Part shown: one piece after another, positions 43,840 through 53,367 of the stretch
Position numbering within the stretch: the stretch's first letter is position 1
Layout: every line of letters begins with the position of its first letter
NCBI RefSeq assembly: GCF_004337695.1
Contig: NZ_SJXJ01000016.1
Coordinates: forward strand, 1-64,000
Direction of reading: 5' to 3'
Length of the DNA stretch: 64,000 bases
Origin: Tenacibaculum sp. M341
GTDB taxonomy: Bacteria > Bacteroidota > Bacteroidia > Flavobacteriales > Flavobacteriaceae
Translations under genes and position numbers: made by a program
Notes under the pieces: generated by a model
What the model was told of the DNA's origin: nothing
The model's database searches: none
The model's input: only the letters and a program-made list of their open reading frames with translations

Positions 43840-46800
43840 TTACATATTTCTTCTATACTGACCACCAACTTCAAATAAAGCAGCGGTAATTTGACCTAAA
43901 GAACAAACTTTTGCAGCTTCCATCAAACAATCAAAAATATTTTCATTTTGAATAGCAGCTTGCTGAATTGAACTTAATTGTTTAGCAACTTCGTCTTTGT
44001 TGGCTTCATTTAAGCTTTCTTTTGTTTTTATCTGGAATAATTTCTCTTCCTCTGTAGCACGAATTACTTCTTGAGGTGTTACAGTAGGAGAACCTTTAGA
44101 ACTTAAGAAAGTATTTACACCAATAATAGGAAATTCACCAGTATGCTTTAAAGTTTCGTAGTATAAACTCTCTTCTTGAATTTTAGAACGTTGATACATA
44201 GTTTCCATTGCTCCTAAAACTCCACCACGCTCAGTAATTCTATCAAATTCAGTTAATACCGCTTCTTCTACTAAGTCAGTTAATTCTTCAATAATAAATG
44301 AACCTTGAATTGGATTTTCATTTTTAGCCAATCCTAATTCTTTATTAATAATTAACTGAATAGCCATGGCTCTACGTACACTTTCCTCTGTAGGAGTTGT
44401 AATAGCTTCGTCATACGCATTCGTGTGTAAAGAGTTACAGTTATCGTAAATTGCATATAAGGCTTGTAACGTAGTTCTAATATCATTAAAATCAATTTCC
44501 TGGGCATGTAAAGAACGTCCAGAAGTTTGAATATGATATTTTAACATTTGAGCACGTGGATTAGCTCCATACTTATATTTCAATGCTTTTGCCCAAATTT
44601 TACGAGCAACACGTCCGATTACAGCATATTCTGGATCGATACCATTTGAGAAGAAGAACGATAAGTTTGGTCCAAACTTATTGATATCCATTCCTCTTGA
44701 TAAATAATATTCTACATAAGTGAACCCGTTTGCTAAAGTTAATGCTAACTGTGTAATTGGATTTGCTCCAGCTTCAGCAATATGATATCCAGAAATAGAA
44801 ACAGAGTAGAAGTTACGAACATTCTTTTCAATAAAGTATTCCTGAACATCTCCCATTAAACGCAATGCAAATTCTGTAGAGAAAATACAAGTGTTTTGAG
44901 CTTGATCTTCTTTTAAAATATCAGCCTGAACTGTACCACGAACTTGTGCTAAGGTATTCGCTTTAATTTCAGCATAAACATCAGCAGGTAAAATTTGATC
45001 ACCCGTTACACCTAAAAGTAATAAACCAAGTCCGTCATTTCCTTCAGGTAAGTCACCATTATATTTAGGTCTGTTTAAGCCTTTATTATCATATAATTCT
45101 TTTAATTTTTCTTCTACTTTAGCTTCTAAGCCATTTTCTTTGATGTATTTCTCACAGTTTTGATCAATAGCAGCGTTCATAAAGAAACCAAGTAACATTG
45201 GTGCTGGTCCATTAATTGTCATAGATACAGAAGTCATAGCATGACTTAAATCGAAACCAGAGTATAATTTCTTAGCATCATCTAAACAGCAAATAGATAC
45301 TCCTGCATTTCCAATTTTACCATAAATATCAGGTCTGTGTCCTGGATCATTTCCGTATAAAGTTACCGAATCAAAAGCGGTAGATAAACGCTTTGCTGGC
45401 ATTCCTAAACTTACATAGTGAAAACGTCTGTTAGTTCGCTCTGGTCCACCTTCACCAGCAAACATTCTGGTTGGATCTTCACCTGTTCTTTTGAAAGGAT
45501 ATAATCCAGATGCATATGGGAATTCTCCAGGAACATTTTCTTGTAAATTCCAACGTAATAAATCACCCCAAGCTTTGTATTTAGGTAAAGCTACTTTCGG
45601 AATTTGACTGTGTGATAATGACTCACTATGCGTTTCAATTTTAATTTCTTTATCACGTACTTTAAACGTGTAAATAGGATCTTTATACTTTTTAACCTTC
45701 GTAGCCCAGTTTAAAATAATTTCCCAATTATGAGGGTCAAGGTTTAATTTGATCTTGTCGAATTGATCTATAAGAAGCGTTAAAAATATCTTAGATTCTT
45801 TTTTAGCTTCACCTAAAGAAAATATAGTGTCTTGGTCAATTCCGTTTTTTGTTAAAAGAGATAACTCTATTTGAGTTGATTTGACTTCTAATACAGAAAT
45901 TATAGTTTGGAAAATTCCATATAATTTCTGAGCTACCTTTTCTTGGTCATCTACTTTTTTATCGTAAGCTCTGTTACTTTCTGCAATTTCAGATAAATAA
46001 CGCGTTCTAGCTGGCGGGATTACAAATATCTTTTCAGACATTTCTTTGGTAATCTCAAAGCTAGATTTTAAATCTGCTCCAGTTTTTTCAACAACCTTAT
46101 CCATAATTGCTTTATAAAGCGAATTCATTCCAGGGTCGTTAAACTGTGAAGCAATTGTTCCGTATACAGGCATATCATCCATGTGTACATCCCAAAGATT
46201 ATTATTACGCATGTATTGTTTTTTAACATCACGTATCGCATCTAAAGCACCACGTTTGTCAAATTTGTTAATAGCTACTAAATCAGCAAAATCTAACATG
46301 TCAATTTTTTCCAATTGTGTAGCAGCTCCAAATTCAGGAGTCATAACATATAATGAAGCATCAGAATGCTCAATAATTTCAGTATCAGATTGTCCAATAC
46401 CAGAAGTTTCTAAAATAATTAAATCAAACTCAGCAGCTTTTAAAACTTCAACTGCTTCATTTACATATTTAGATAAAGCTAAGTTTGATTGACGAGTAGC
46501 TAAAGAACGCATGTATACACGTTCATTATTAATAGCATTCATACGAATTCTATCACCAAGCAAAGCCCCGCCTGTTTTACGTTTAGAAGGATCTACAGAA
46601 ATTAATCCAATAGTTTTTTCAGGAAAATCAATTAAGAAACGACGCACTAGTTCATCTACTAAACTAGATTTTCCGGCACCACCTGTACCTGTAATACCTA
46701 ATACTGGAGTCGTAGAAGTTTCATTTTTTTTATGGATAATATCCATTGTTTCTTTAGAAACTTCTGGGAAGTTTTCTGCCGAGGATATTACTCTAGCAAT

Positions 46801-47295
46801 ACTTCCTATATTTTTTTCGTGTAAATGTTTTACCTCACCATTCAATTTATCTCCTACAGGAAAGTCAGATTGTTTTACCAAATCATTAATCATTCCTTGT
46901 AATCCCATTTCTCTACCATCATCAGGAGAATAAATTCGGGTAATTCCGTAATCCATTAATTCCTTAATTTCTTCAGGAAGGATTACACCACCACCGCCAC
47001 CAAAAATTTTGATATGACCAGCTCCTCTTTCTTTAAGTAAATCATACATATACTTAAAGTATTCGTTATGACCACCTTGGTAAGAGGTCATAGCAATGGC
47101 ATTTGCATCTTCTTGAATAGCACAGTTTACTACTTCTTCTACACTTCTATCATGACCTAAGTGAATAACTTCAACTCCTGTTGATTGAATAATTCTACGC
47201 ATAATATTAATGGCAGCATCATGTCCATCAAAAAGAGAGGCAGCAGTTACTATTCTTACTTTATGTTTAGGTTTGTACGGTGCTATTTGTTCCAT
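43840..47295 (-). CDS. icmF: Fused isobutyryl-CoA mutase IcmF
   Basis: A 1151-aa B12 enzyme that interconverts isobutyryl-CoA and butyryl-CoA and carries its own chaperone. Order: cobalamin-binding domain (about 10-140; [13 protein letters not shown] with the lower-ligand His, and GGGGGVI), MeaB-like GTPase (about 200-420; [21 protein letters not shown]), linker, and the mutase domain (about 560-1130; [20 protein letters not shown] then [11 protein letters not shown], and [12 protein letters not shown]). The inserted G domain between B12 and mutase parts is what marks IcmF against methylmalonyl-CoA mutase. It would serve valine and branched-chain acid breakdown. It is transcribed alone; no cobalamin riboswitch was seen upstream. 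Confidence 0.95.
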   Translation of the reverse strand: MEQIAPYKPKHKVRIVTAASLFDGHDAAINIMRRIIQSTGVEVIHLGHDRSVEEVVNCAIQEDANAIAMTSYQGGHNEYFKYMYDLLKERGAGHIKIFGGGGGVILPEEIKELMDYGITRIYSPDDGREMGLQGMINDLVKQSDFPVGDKLNGEVKHLHEKNIGSIARVISSAENFPEVSKETMDIIHKKNETSTTPVLGITGTGGAGKSSLVDELVRRFLIDFPEKTIGLISVDPSKRKTGGALLGDRIRMNAINNERVYMRSLATRQSNLALSKYVNEAVEVLKAAEFDLIILETSGIGQSDTEIIEHSDASLYVMTPEFGAATQLEKIDMLDFADLVAINKFDKRGALDAIRDVKKQYMRNNNLWDVHMDDMPVYGTIASQFNDPGMNSLYKAIMDKVVEKTGADLKSSFEITKEMSEKIFVIPPARTRYLSEIAESNRAYDKKVDDQEKVAQKLYGIFQTIISVLEVKSTQIELSLLTKNGIDQDTIFSLGEAKKESKIFLTLLIDQFDKIKLNLDPHNWEIILNWATKVKKYKDPIYTFKVRDKEIKIETHSESLSHSQIPKVALPKYKAWGDLLRWNLQENVPGEFPYASGLYPFKRTGEDPTRMFAGEGGPERTNRRFHYVSLGMPAKRLSTAFDSVTLYGNDPGHRPDIYGKIGNAGVSICCLDDAKKLYSGFDLSHAMTSVSMTINGPAPMLLGFFMNAAIDQNCEKYIKENGLEAKVEEKLKELYDNKGLNRPKYNGDLPEGNDGLGLLLLGVTGDQILPADVYAEIKANTLAQVRGTVQADILKEDQAQNTCIFSTEFALRLMGDVQEYFIEKNVRNFYSVSISGYHIAEAGANPITQLALTLANGFTYVEYYLSRGMDINKFGPNLSFFFSNGIDPEYAVIGRVARKIWAKALKYKYGANPRAQMLKYHIQTSGRSLHAQEIDFNDIRTTLQALYAIYDNCNSLHTNAYDEAITTPTEESVRRAMAIQLIINKELGLAKNENPIQGSFIIEELTDLVEEAVLTEFDRITERGGVLGAMETMYQRSKIQEESLYYETLKHTGEFPIIGVNTFLSSKGSPTVTPQEVIRATEEEKLFQIKTKESLNEANKDEVAKQLSSIQQAAIQNENIFDCLMEAAKVCSLGQITAALFEVGGQYRRNM

Positions 47296-47369
47296 TCGTA
47301 AATTTAGTTGTTATATTGTGTTGCAATTTACGAAAAACTCAAAAAAAAGAAGAACTATTTAAGAAAAGC

Positions 47370-48200
47370 TTAGCGTTTAAAGTTCAATATTTTAGGGTTT
47401 ACACCATTTACATAGTTTGTTAGCATATCAATATCACTAGCAAACTTAGCACCTTCAAAGCCTGTAATGTCTTTGTTAGTAATGTGTTGATTGTAATATT
47501 TTAAATAAATAGAAGAAAGTGGAGTATAAGACCAATGCCATTTTTCTTCGTTATAACCAGTTCTACCATTTTTTTTAGAAGTATATACTTGGTAAAACCC
47601 GAATTTGTTGGCATTGTTAACTAACCATTCGTATTCTTTTTTTCCTTTTCCTTTTAAAAAGTATTCATCTTCCAAATCATTAATATCTAAATCTGTTCCC
47701 CAGTGATGTCTTGAAGTACCAGGCATAGAACTGTATTCTAAAATTTTTAAAGCACGTTCATTTTCAGGATACTTTTTATATTTATCAGTCCATTTGTAAT
47801 CCCAAATTCTTTTTTGATGTGCAAAGTTTCTTGTAGCAGATACTATTTTTAAAACAACACCTTCTTTTTTTGCTTCGGTAGCCATTTTATGAAACATGTC
47901 AAAAACTTCTTTTCTTAAATACCTTACTTCAGATGAAAACTCTTTAGGAATTTTAATAAAGTCTTTATTTTTAGTGTAATCGAATTTACCCAATACATAT
48001 TCTTTAGTTACGTAAGCAGGATATTTAGAAGTTGTTTTCAGTATAATAGTATCTGCTTTTTCTATAACCTTATTCTCTTCAACAGGCAAAGCTTGTTCTT
48101 TATCTTTTTTGTCCTTTTTTTGTTGAGAACTACAATTGGTTAAGGATCCGAAGACACAAAAAGTGATGAATATTTTTAAAGATATTTTATAAAAGTCCAA
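47370..48200 (-). CDS. M15-family D-Ala-D-Ala carboxypeptidase-like lipoprotein
   Basis: A 276-aa protein with a lipoprotein signal (lipobox around SLTNC, Cys near residue 23), then a charged linker rich in Lys and Asp and a VanY-type M15 peptidase domain. The zinc ligands are visible in SRHHWGTDLDIND (His and Asp) and EKWHWSYTP (catalytic Glu plus His). It trims peptidoglycan peptides in the periplasm. Its start overlaps the end of a small HExxH gene by 25 bp, so they are probably translated together. Confidence 0.9.
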   Translation of the reverse strand: MDFYKISLKIFITFCVFGSLTNCSSQQKKDKKDKEQALPVEENKVIEKADTIILKTTSKYPAYVTKEYVLGKFDYTKNKDFIKIPKEFSSEVRYLRKEVFDMFHKMATEAKKEGVVLKIVSATRNFAHQKRIWDYKWTDKYKKYPENERALKILEYSSMPGTSRHHWGTDLDINDLEDEYFLKGKGKKEYEWLVNNANKFGFYQVYTSKKNGRTGYNEEKWHWSYTPLSSIYLKYYNQHITNKDITGFEGAKFASDIDMLTNYVNGVNPKILNFKR

Positions 48201-48499
48201 ATTTTTCTGTTTTTAAGATAGTCTAAATTAGATTCATTTTGATAAGCTTCTTTTTCAAAGCTCAAATTTTTGTAAGCAAGATAACTATTTTTATACTTTA
48301 TCAGCTTTACAAACCATTCCAATCCGTAGAAAATATAAAAGAATACAATTAATAATTCTAACTGTTGTTGTAAGTGAATTTTTTCATGGTTTATCAATAA
48401 TTTATTCTTCTTAAGATTTTTATATCTAAGAAAAATAAAAGGATATAAAGTAATACCACTAAACCCTTTTGGAACGATATGTTTTGAAATTAAAATCAA
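48176..48499 (-). CDS. Small HExxH membrane protein
   Basis: A 107-aa protein with a TTG start. It has the metal-binding pattern NHEKIHLQQQLELL (HExxH at about 38-42) and a later FEKEAYQNE that could give the third ligand, as in gluzincin-like peptidases. A hydrophobic segment (about 48-66) lies between them. It is far smaller than known peptidases. Peptidase activity is inference from the motif. It overlaps the M15 peptidase gene by 25 bp and may act with it on the cell wall or on secreted proteins. Confidence 0.7.
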   Translation of the reverse strand: MILISKHIVPKGFSGITLYPFIFLRYKNLKKNKLLINHEKIHLQQQLELLIVFFYIFYGLEWFVKLIKYKNSYLAYKNLSFEKEAYQNESNLDYLKNRKIWTFIKYL

Positions 48500-48610
48500 T
48501 CTTAATTTTTAATACTCTGAATTTACAAAAACACATTAACAAATAGTTACTCTAATGTTAGTTTTTAGACGCAAAGAATATTAAAGTGTTATATGATTTA
48601 ACATTTCGTT

Positions 48611-48634
48611 AATTATTATGCATGCATAATAATT
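48611..48634. promoter_or_regulatory. 24-bp perfect palindrome upstream of phoD
   Basis: AATTATTATGCA (48611-48622) is followed directly by its reverse complement (48623-48634). It lies 64 bp before the phoD ATG and about 15 bp before a near-consensus -7 box TAGTTTCG (48650-48657), the position of an operator or activator site. The bound factor is unknown. Confidence 0.55.
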
Positions 48635-48697
48635 TGTGTGTTAAAAGAGTAGTTTCGCGCCCAATATTAACAATATCCAATTAAAATTAATTTAAAA

Positions 48698-50863
48698 ATG
48701 AAACAAACAAAACAGCTTTTTGTCTTTTTATTATTTGTTTTATGTGGTGCTTTTTCGGCTACATCACAACAAAAGAATTCAGCAACGATTACTAAAATTA
48801 ACAGAAACAATTCAGAACAAATTTCTGATTTTTTCAATGCTTCTTTAGCGCCTTTTTATCATGGAGTAGCATCAGGTGACCCTTTAAAAGATGCAGTGAT
48901 AATTTGGACAAGAGTTACTGCAAACACTCCTGAGGTTTCTGTTACATGGAAAGTAGCAACAGATAGTGCAATGAATTCGATTGTAAAGGAAGGAGTTGTA
49001 CAAACGAATGAAAATAAAGATTATACGGTTAAAGTTGATGTAACTAACTTAAATCCGAATACCACTTATTATTATCAGTTTGAAGCTTTCAATTTAAAAT
49101 CAGAAATAGGAAAAACAAGAACATCACCAACAGTAAATGTAGATAATGTAAGATTTGGAGTAGTTTCTTGTTCTAATTACCAAAACGGATATTTTGAGGC
49201 GTATGATAAGTTAGCTGATAGAACTGATATAGATGCAATTATTCATTTAGGTGACTATATATATGAATATGAAAGTGGAGGTTATGGGTATAATGATGAA
49301 GTTGGTAGAGGACATTTACCAAAGAATGAAACGATTACTTTGAGTGATTATAGAGTACGTTATTCATACTACCGATTAGATCCAATGTTACGAAAATTAC
49401 ACCAACAGCATCCGTTTATTTTAATTTGGGATGATCACGAGTTTTCAAACGATGCAAATAAATTTGGAGCAGAAAATCACGATCCTGCAACAGAAGGGAG
49501 TTGGGAAGTAAGAAAAAATAATGCTTATAAAGCTTATTTTGAATGGATGCCTGTAAGAGCAAATTCTATAGAAGAATACAGATTGTATAGAGATTTTTCA
49601 TACGGTGGTTTGGTTGATTTATTAATGTTAGATACAAGAATAGAAGGAAGAGGAGAAAATGCAGGTACTTCTAATAAAATGAGTATTGCTTCTAAAAAGC
49701 AAATAAAATCTGAAATAAAAGAAATTATTGCTGAGAGTTCTTTAAATACAATAGCCGATTTAAAATCAGCAATAAAAAAGATTGCTCCTTATTTTATAAA
49801 TACTAAAAATCTTAGCGAAGAAGAATTCAATTATGTAGTTGACAAATTTGCGAGTGTAGCTTATAGTTATAAAAATGAAGGCAAAAGAAATTTAGCTTCA
49901 AAAGAAAATCAAACGCAATTAGAGGTATTATTGGCAAAAGCTACTAAAAGTAAAAAAACTGCTCAAAAGGCTACCTATAAATCTATTTTAGGAGAAGCTC
50001 AGTTTAGTTGGTTATTAAATAAGTTATCAAGTTCATCTGCAACATGGAAAATTATAGGAAATCAAGTAATGATGATGAATTATAGGGGAGTTCCTACAAA
50101 TGATGCTTGGGATGGTTTTTCTGAAGAAAGAGAAAAGTTATATCAGCATATTTCAAATAATAATATAAAAAATGTAGTGGTTTTAACGGGAGATATTCAC
50201 AGTACTTTTGCTGGAGATTTAAAATATGATGGTGATTGTATTGGATCTGAATTTGTAGTGCCTAGTGTAACCTCTCAAAATTTAGATGCTTTTGGAGGAA
50301 TTGCTTCAGGAATTGCAGAGTTTTATACAAGATTATTAAACAGACATATTAAAGAAGTTGATTTAGATGCACATGGTTATTTTGTGTTAGATGTAAAAGA
50401 AAACAGAGTGCAAGCAGATTGGTTTTATATTAATGATGTAACCAAACCTAGTTCAGGAGAATTTTACCATAAAGGATACTATGTAAATAAAAATGGATGT
50501 GGTATTGTTGAAACGAATAGACAAGCAATTCAAAGCGCTAAATCAAATTATGGTAAACAGCCGTTAAACTTTGATAATGAAAATAAAAAAGAAGCACAGG
50601 AAAGTTTAATAGTAATGGGAGTATATCCTAATCCAATGAGTGAAGAAGGAAATGTACATTATTTAATTCAAAATACAACAGAAGTAACTGTTGAGTTGTT
50701 TAATGTTAAAGGACAATTGGTGAATACTTTATTGTTAAATAAAAAGCAAGAAGCAGGTATTTATAATCTTAATTTTAATATTAATTCCTTGGCTGCTGGT
50801 AATTATTTTCTTCATATTAAATCACAAGGAAATAAAACAGTAAAACAAATTATAGTAAAGTAA
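48698..50863 (+). CDS. phoD: PhoD-family alkaline phosphatase with T9SS sorting domain
   Basis: A 721-aa secreted phosphomonoesterase or diesterase that releases phosphate from organic compounds. It has a signal peptide (about 5-23), the PhoD N-terminal fibronectin-like domain (about 55-145, GVASGDPLKDAVIIWTRVT), the metallophosphatase domain with HLGDYIYEYE, IWDDHEFSNDA and LTGDIHSTFAGD, and a type A type IX secretion C-terminal domain (about 640-721; VYPNPMSEEGNV, and IYNLNFNINSLAAGNYFLHI). A charged insert (about 320-420) separates parts of the catalytic domain. It is thus exported to the cell surface or medium. A palindrome upstream may serve its control. Confidence 0.95.
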   Translation: MKQTKQLFVFLLFVLCGAFSATSQQKNSATITKINRNNSEQISDFFNASLAPFYHGVASGDPLKDAVIIWTRVTANTPEVSVTWKVATDSAMNSIVKEGVVQTNENKDYTVKVDVTNLNPNTTYYYQFEAFNLKSEIGKTRTSPTVNVDNVRFGVVSCSNYQNGYFEAYDKLADRTDIDAIIHLGDYIYEYESGGYGYNDEVGRGHLPKNETITLSDYRVRYSYYRLDPMLRKLHQQHPFILIWDDHEFSNDANKFGAENHDPATEGSWEVRKNNAYKAYFEWMPVRANSIEEYRLYRDFSYGGLVDLLMLDTRIEGRGENAGTSNKMSIASKKQIKSEIKEIIAESSLNTIADLKSAIKKIAPYFINTKNLSEEEFNYVVDKFASVAYSYKNEGKRNLASKENQTQLEVLLAKATKSKKTAQKATYKSILGEAQFSWLLNKLSSSSATWKIIGNQVMMMNYRGVPTNDAWDGFSEEREKLYQHISNNNIKNVVVLTGDIHSTFAGDLKYDGDCIGSEFVVPSVTSQNLDAFGGIASGIAEFYTRLLNRHIKEVDLDAHGYFVLDVKENRVQADWFYINDVTKPSSGEFYHKGYYVNKNGCGIVETNRQAIQSAKSNYGKQPLNFDNENKKEAQESLIVMGVYPNPMSEEGNVHYLIQNTTEVTVELFNVKGQLVNTLLLNKKQEAGIYNLNFNINSLAAGNYFLHIKSQGNKTVKQIIVK

Positions 50864-50880
50864 TCAGTATACATTTTACA

Positions 50881-50916
50881 AAAAAAGCACTCTAAATTTA
50901 TTTAGAATGCTTTTTT
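50881..50916. terminator. Bidirectional terminator of phoD and the LysR gene
   Basis: AAAAAAGCACTCTAAA (50881-50896) pairs with TTTAGAATGCTTTTTT (50901-50916) with one mismatch and a 4-nt loop. The LysR stop codon at 50902 lies inside the right arm, so the hairpin doubles as coding sequence. Confidence 0.75.
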
Positions 50917-51792
50917 TATTTCTTCAACTAAAGAATTTAAGATGGGATTTCTATTTTGTTTGTTCCAAACTACTGAGAGTGTAGTACGTTGCTCTATTTC
51001 ATTTAGCTCTATAAATTTTACGTTTACATCGTAACCTTGTTGTAAGGATTTTGGAACTATTGATAAACCAAAATTATTTTCAACTAGTTTGTAAATTGAT
51101 GCAGCATGAATAGTATTGTGAGAGATAATTGGTGAGAAACCACTATCATCAAAAATTTGCATTACTTTTTCGTAATAAGAAGGGCTATAAGAAGGATCGA
51201 ATAAGATAAAAGGTTCATCTTTTAATTGTGATAAATTCTTGTAATTAGAATTATTTATAGGATGATTTTTAGGTAATACCAAACAAAAAGGTTCTTTTAA
51301 AATAGCAGCCATTTCAATATCTCTCGGCGCTCTATCTAATCTTACAAAACCAATATCAATATCATTTGTAAGTAGTTGTGCTATTTGTTTTTGGTTGTCC
51401 ATTTCTTTGAAGCTGAATGTAACATCAGAATGATTTTTTTTAAATCGAACTAATATTTCAGGAATAATGTGTTGCATAGCAGAACCAACATAGCCAAATT
51501 TTAAAGTACCTAGTTTACCTTCTTGCAATAATTTGGCATACTCTAAACTGTAATTTATGTTTTTTAAATGCTGAGTCAATTCTTTTTTTAAATAAACACC
51601 TACAGGGGTAAGTTGTACTTTCCTATTATGTCTTACAAACAGTTGAATCCCTAAATCTTCTTCCATTTGTTTTATTTGTCTACTTAAGCCAGGTTGAGAA
51701 ATAAATAAGCGTTCTGCAGCTTTTCTAAAATGTAAATCTTCTGCTACAGCTAAGAAATATTTAAAATGACGAAACTCTATTTGATTACTCAT
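50902..51792 (-). CDS. LysR-family regulator, likely of hutHU
   Basis: A 296-aa regulator with an N-terminal winged helix (about 5-65; FRHFKYFLAVAEDLHFRKAA and SQPGLSRQIKQMEEDLG) and a two-lobed effector domain (about 90-296). It is divergent from hutH with 77 bp between them, the usual layout of a LysR regulator and its target, so control of histidine breakdown is a fair inference; many other bacteria use HutC instead. The inducer (urocanate or histidine) is not shown by sequence. Confidence 0.9.
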   Translation of the reverse strand: MSNQIEFRHFKYFLAVAEDLHFRKAAERLFISQPGLSRQIKQMEEDLGIQLFVRHNRKVQLTPVGVYLKKELTQHLKNINYSLEYAKLLQEGKLGTLKFGYVGSAMQHIIPEILVRFKKNHSDVTFSFKEMDNQKQIAQLLTNDIDIGFVRLDRAPRDIEMAAILKEPFCLVLPKNHPINNSNYKNLSQLKDEPFILFDPSYSPSYYEKVMQIFDDSGFSPIISHNTIHAASIYKLVENNFGLSIVPKSLQQGYDVNVKFIELNEIEQRTTLSVVWNKQNRNPILNSLVEEIKKAF

Positions 51793-51819
51793 AGTTATTG
51801 AATGTTGATTTAAATGATA

Positions 51820-51850
51820 TTGAAGGTTATCAAAAGTAAGAATAACTTTG
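51820..51850 (+). promoter_or_regulatory. hutH promoter, TTG-N20-TAACTTTG
   Basis: TTG at 51820-51822, 20 bp, then TAACTTTG at 51843-51850, an ideal Bacteroidota promoter, 19 bp before the hutH ATG. The leader is only about 13 nt. Confidence 0.75.
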
Positions 51851-51869
51851 TAAATAGAAAATTAAAGAA

Positions 51870-53360
51870 ATGTTTAGATACGGTATAGATATATTAACTA
51901 CTAGCAAAATACTCTCTATAGCTGAAGGAAAGCTTAAAGCTATTGTAGATGAAGAGGCTCAAAAAAATATTTTAGAGTGTAGAGATAAGGTAGAAAAAAT
52001 GGCAAGTTCAGATAAAGCTGTGTATGGAATTAATACTGGTTTTGGTCCTTTGTGTGATGTTCAAATAACGCCAGAAGAAACGAGTAAGCTACAAGAAAAC
52101 TTATTAATTACTCATGCGGTTGGTGTTGGAGAACCTATTGATAAAAAGTTATCTAAAATAATGATGATTTGTAAGGTGCATGCTTTATGTCAAGGGTATT
52201 CTGGAGTGCGTTTAGAGTTAATAGAACGTATTATATATTTTATAGAAAACGATTTGTTACCAATGGTACCAAAACAAGGTTCCGTTGGAGCATCGGGTGA
52301 TTTAGCTCCGTTATCACATCTTTTTTTACCATTAATTGGCGAAGGAGAATTTTGGATTGATAACAAGATTGTATCAGCAAAAGAAGTGTTGAAACAACAT
52401 AATCTAGCACCTTTAAAACTACAAGCAAAAGAAGGTTTAGGATTAATTAACGGAACACAATTTATTTTAGCGCATGCTATTATAGGCTTACGAAAAATGG
52501 AATACTTATTGGATTTGGCAGATTTAGCTGGAGCAATGAGTTTAGAAGGCTTTCAAGGAAGTGCTTCTCCATTTAAAGAAGAGTTACATAAAATAAGACC
52601 TTTTAAAGGGAACTTAGAAGTAGCGGCACGCATGCGAATGTTTTTAAAAGATTCACAAAATTTAGAAAATCATTATCAATGTAGTAGAGTACAAGACCCG
52701 TACTCTATGCGATGTATTCCCCAAGTTCATGGAGCCTCCAGAAATGCATATTATCATTTAAAAGAATTGGTACAAACAGAAATGAATGCTGTAACAGATA
52801 ACCCAATTGTTTTAAGTGATACTGAAGCCATTTCTGGAGGTAATTTTCATGGTCAACCATTAGCAATGGCATTAGATTATGCTTCGATTGCAGTTTCAGA
52901 ATTAGGTAATATTTCTGATAGAAGATGTTATTTATTATTGGAAGGTAAATATGGTTTACCAAGATTATTAACTAAAGCAGGTGGGTTAAACTCTGGGTAT
53001 ATGATTCCTCAATATACCACAGCAGCGTTAGTAACAGAAAACAAATCTTTGTGTTTTCCACCTTCAGCAGATAGTGTTCCTACTTCTTTAGGTCAAGAAG
53101 ATCATGTTTCTATGGGAAGTATTTCAGGAAGAAAGTTCAATCAGATTTTAGGGAACTTAGAAAAAATATTAGCAATTGAGTTTATGTATGCTGCTCAAGC
53201 AATGGAATTTAGGCGTCCAAATACTTTTTCAGTAATTATTGAAGAAAATTTCAGCTTAATTAGAAGTAAAGTTGCTAAATTAGAAGAGGATAGAGTATTG
53301 AAAGATGATATTAACGCATTAATTAATTTGGTTAAAGAAGAGCAGTTTATAGTTAAATAA
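51870..53360 (+). CDS. hutH: Histidine ammonia-lyase
   Basis: Removes ammonia from L-histidine to give urocanate in the cytoplasm. The 496-aa protein has the catalytic Tyr52 in YGINTGFGP, the A141-S142-G143 triad in GSVGASGDLAPLSH that forms the MIO cofactor, NGTQFILAHA, the NFHGQPLA segment and a C-terminal QEDHVSMG. Length matches the family. It is followed 7 bp later by hutU. Next steps (hutI, and hutG or formimidoyltransferase) are not in this window. Confidence 0.97.
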   Translation: MFRYGIDILTTSKILSIAEGKLKAIVDEEAQKNILECRDKVEKMASSDKAVYGINTGFGPLCDVQITPEETSKLQENLLITHAVGVGEPIDKKLSKIMMICKVHALCQGYSGVRLELIERIIYFIENDLLPMVPKQGSVGASGDLAPLSHLFLPLIGEGEFWIDNKIVSAKEVLKQHNLAPLKLQAKEGLGLINGTQFILAHAIIGLRKMEYLLDLADLAGAMSLEGFQGSASPFKEELHKIRPFKGNLEVAARMRMFLKDSQNLENHYQCSRVQDPYSMRCIPQVHGASRNAYYHLKELVQTEMNAVTDNPIVLSDTEAISGGNFHGQPLAMALDYASIAVSELGNISDRRCYLLLEGKYGLPRLLTKAGGLNSGYMIPQYTTAALVTENKSLCFPPSADSVPTSLGQEDHVSMGSISGRKFNQILGNLEKILAIEFMYAAQAMEFRRPNTFSVIIEENFSLIRSKVAKLEEDRVLKDDINALINLVKEEQFIVK

Positions 53361-53367
53361 AAATTGA

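Noticed and set aside
46181-46933. Antisense frames of 103 and 140 aa within icmF
   Set aside because: They overlap the conserved GTPase and B12 domains and are explained as shadows.
47296-47369. Cobalamin riboswitch near icmF or the BtuF-like gene
   Set aside because: The upstream regions of both genes are too short and show no B12-box-like or multi-helix pattern.
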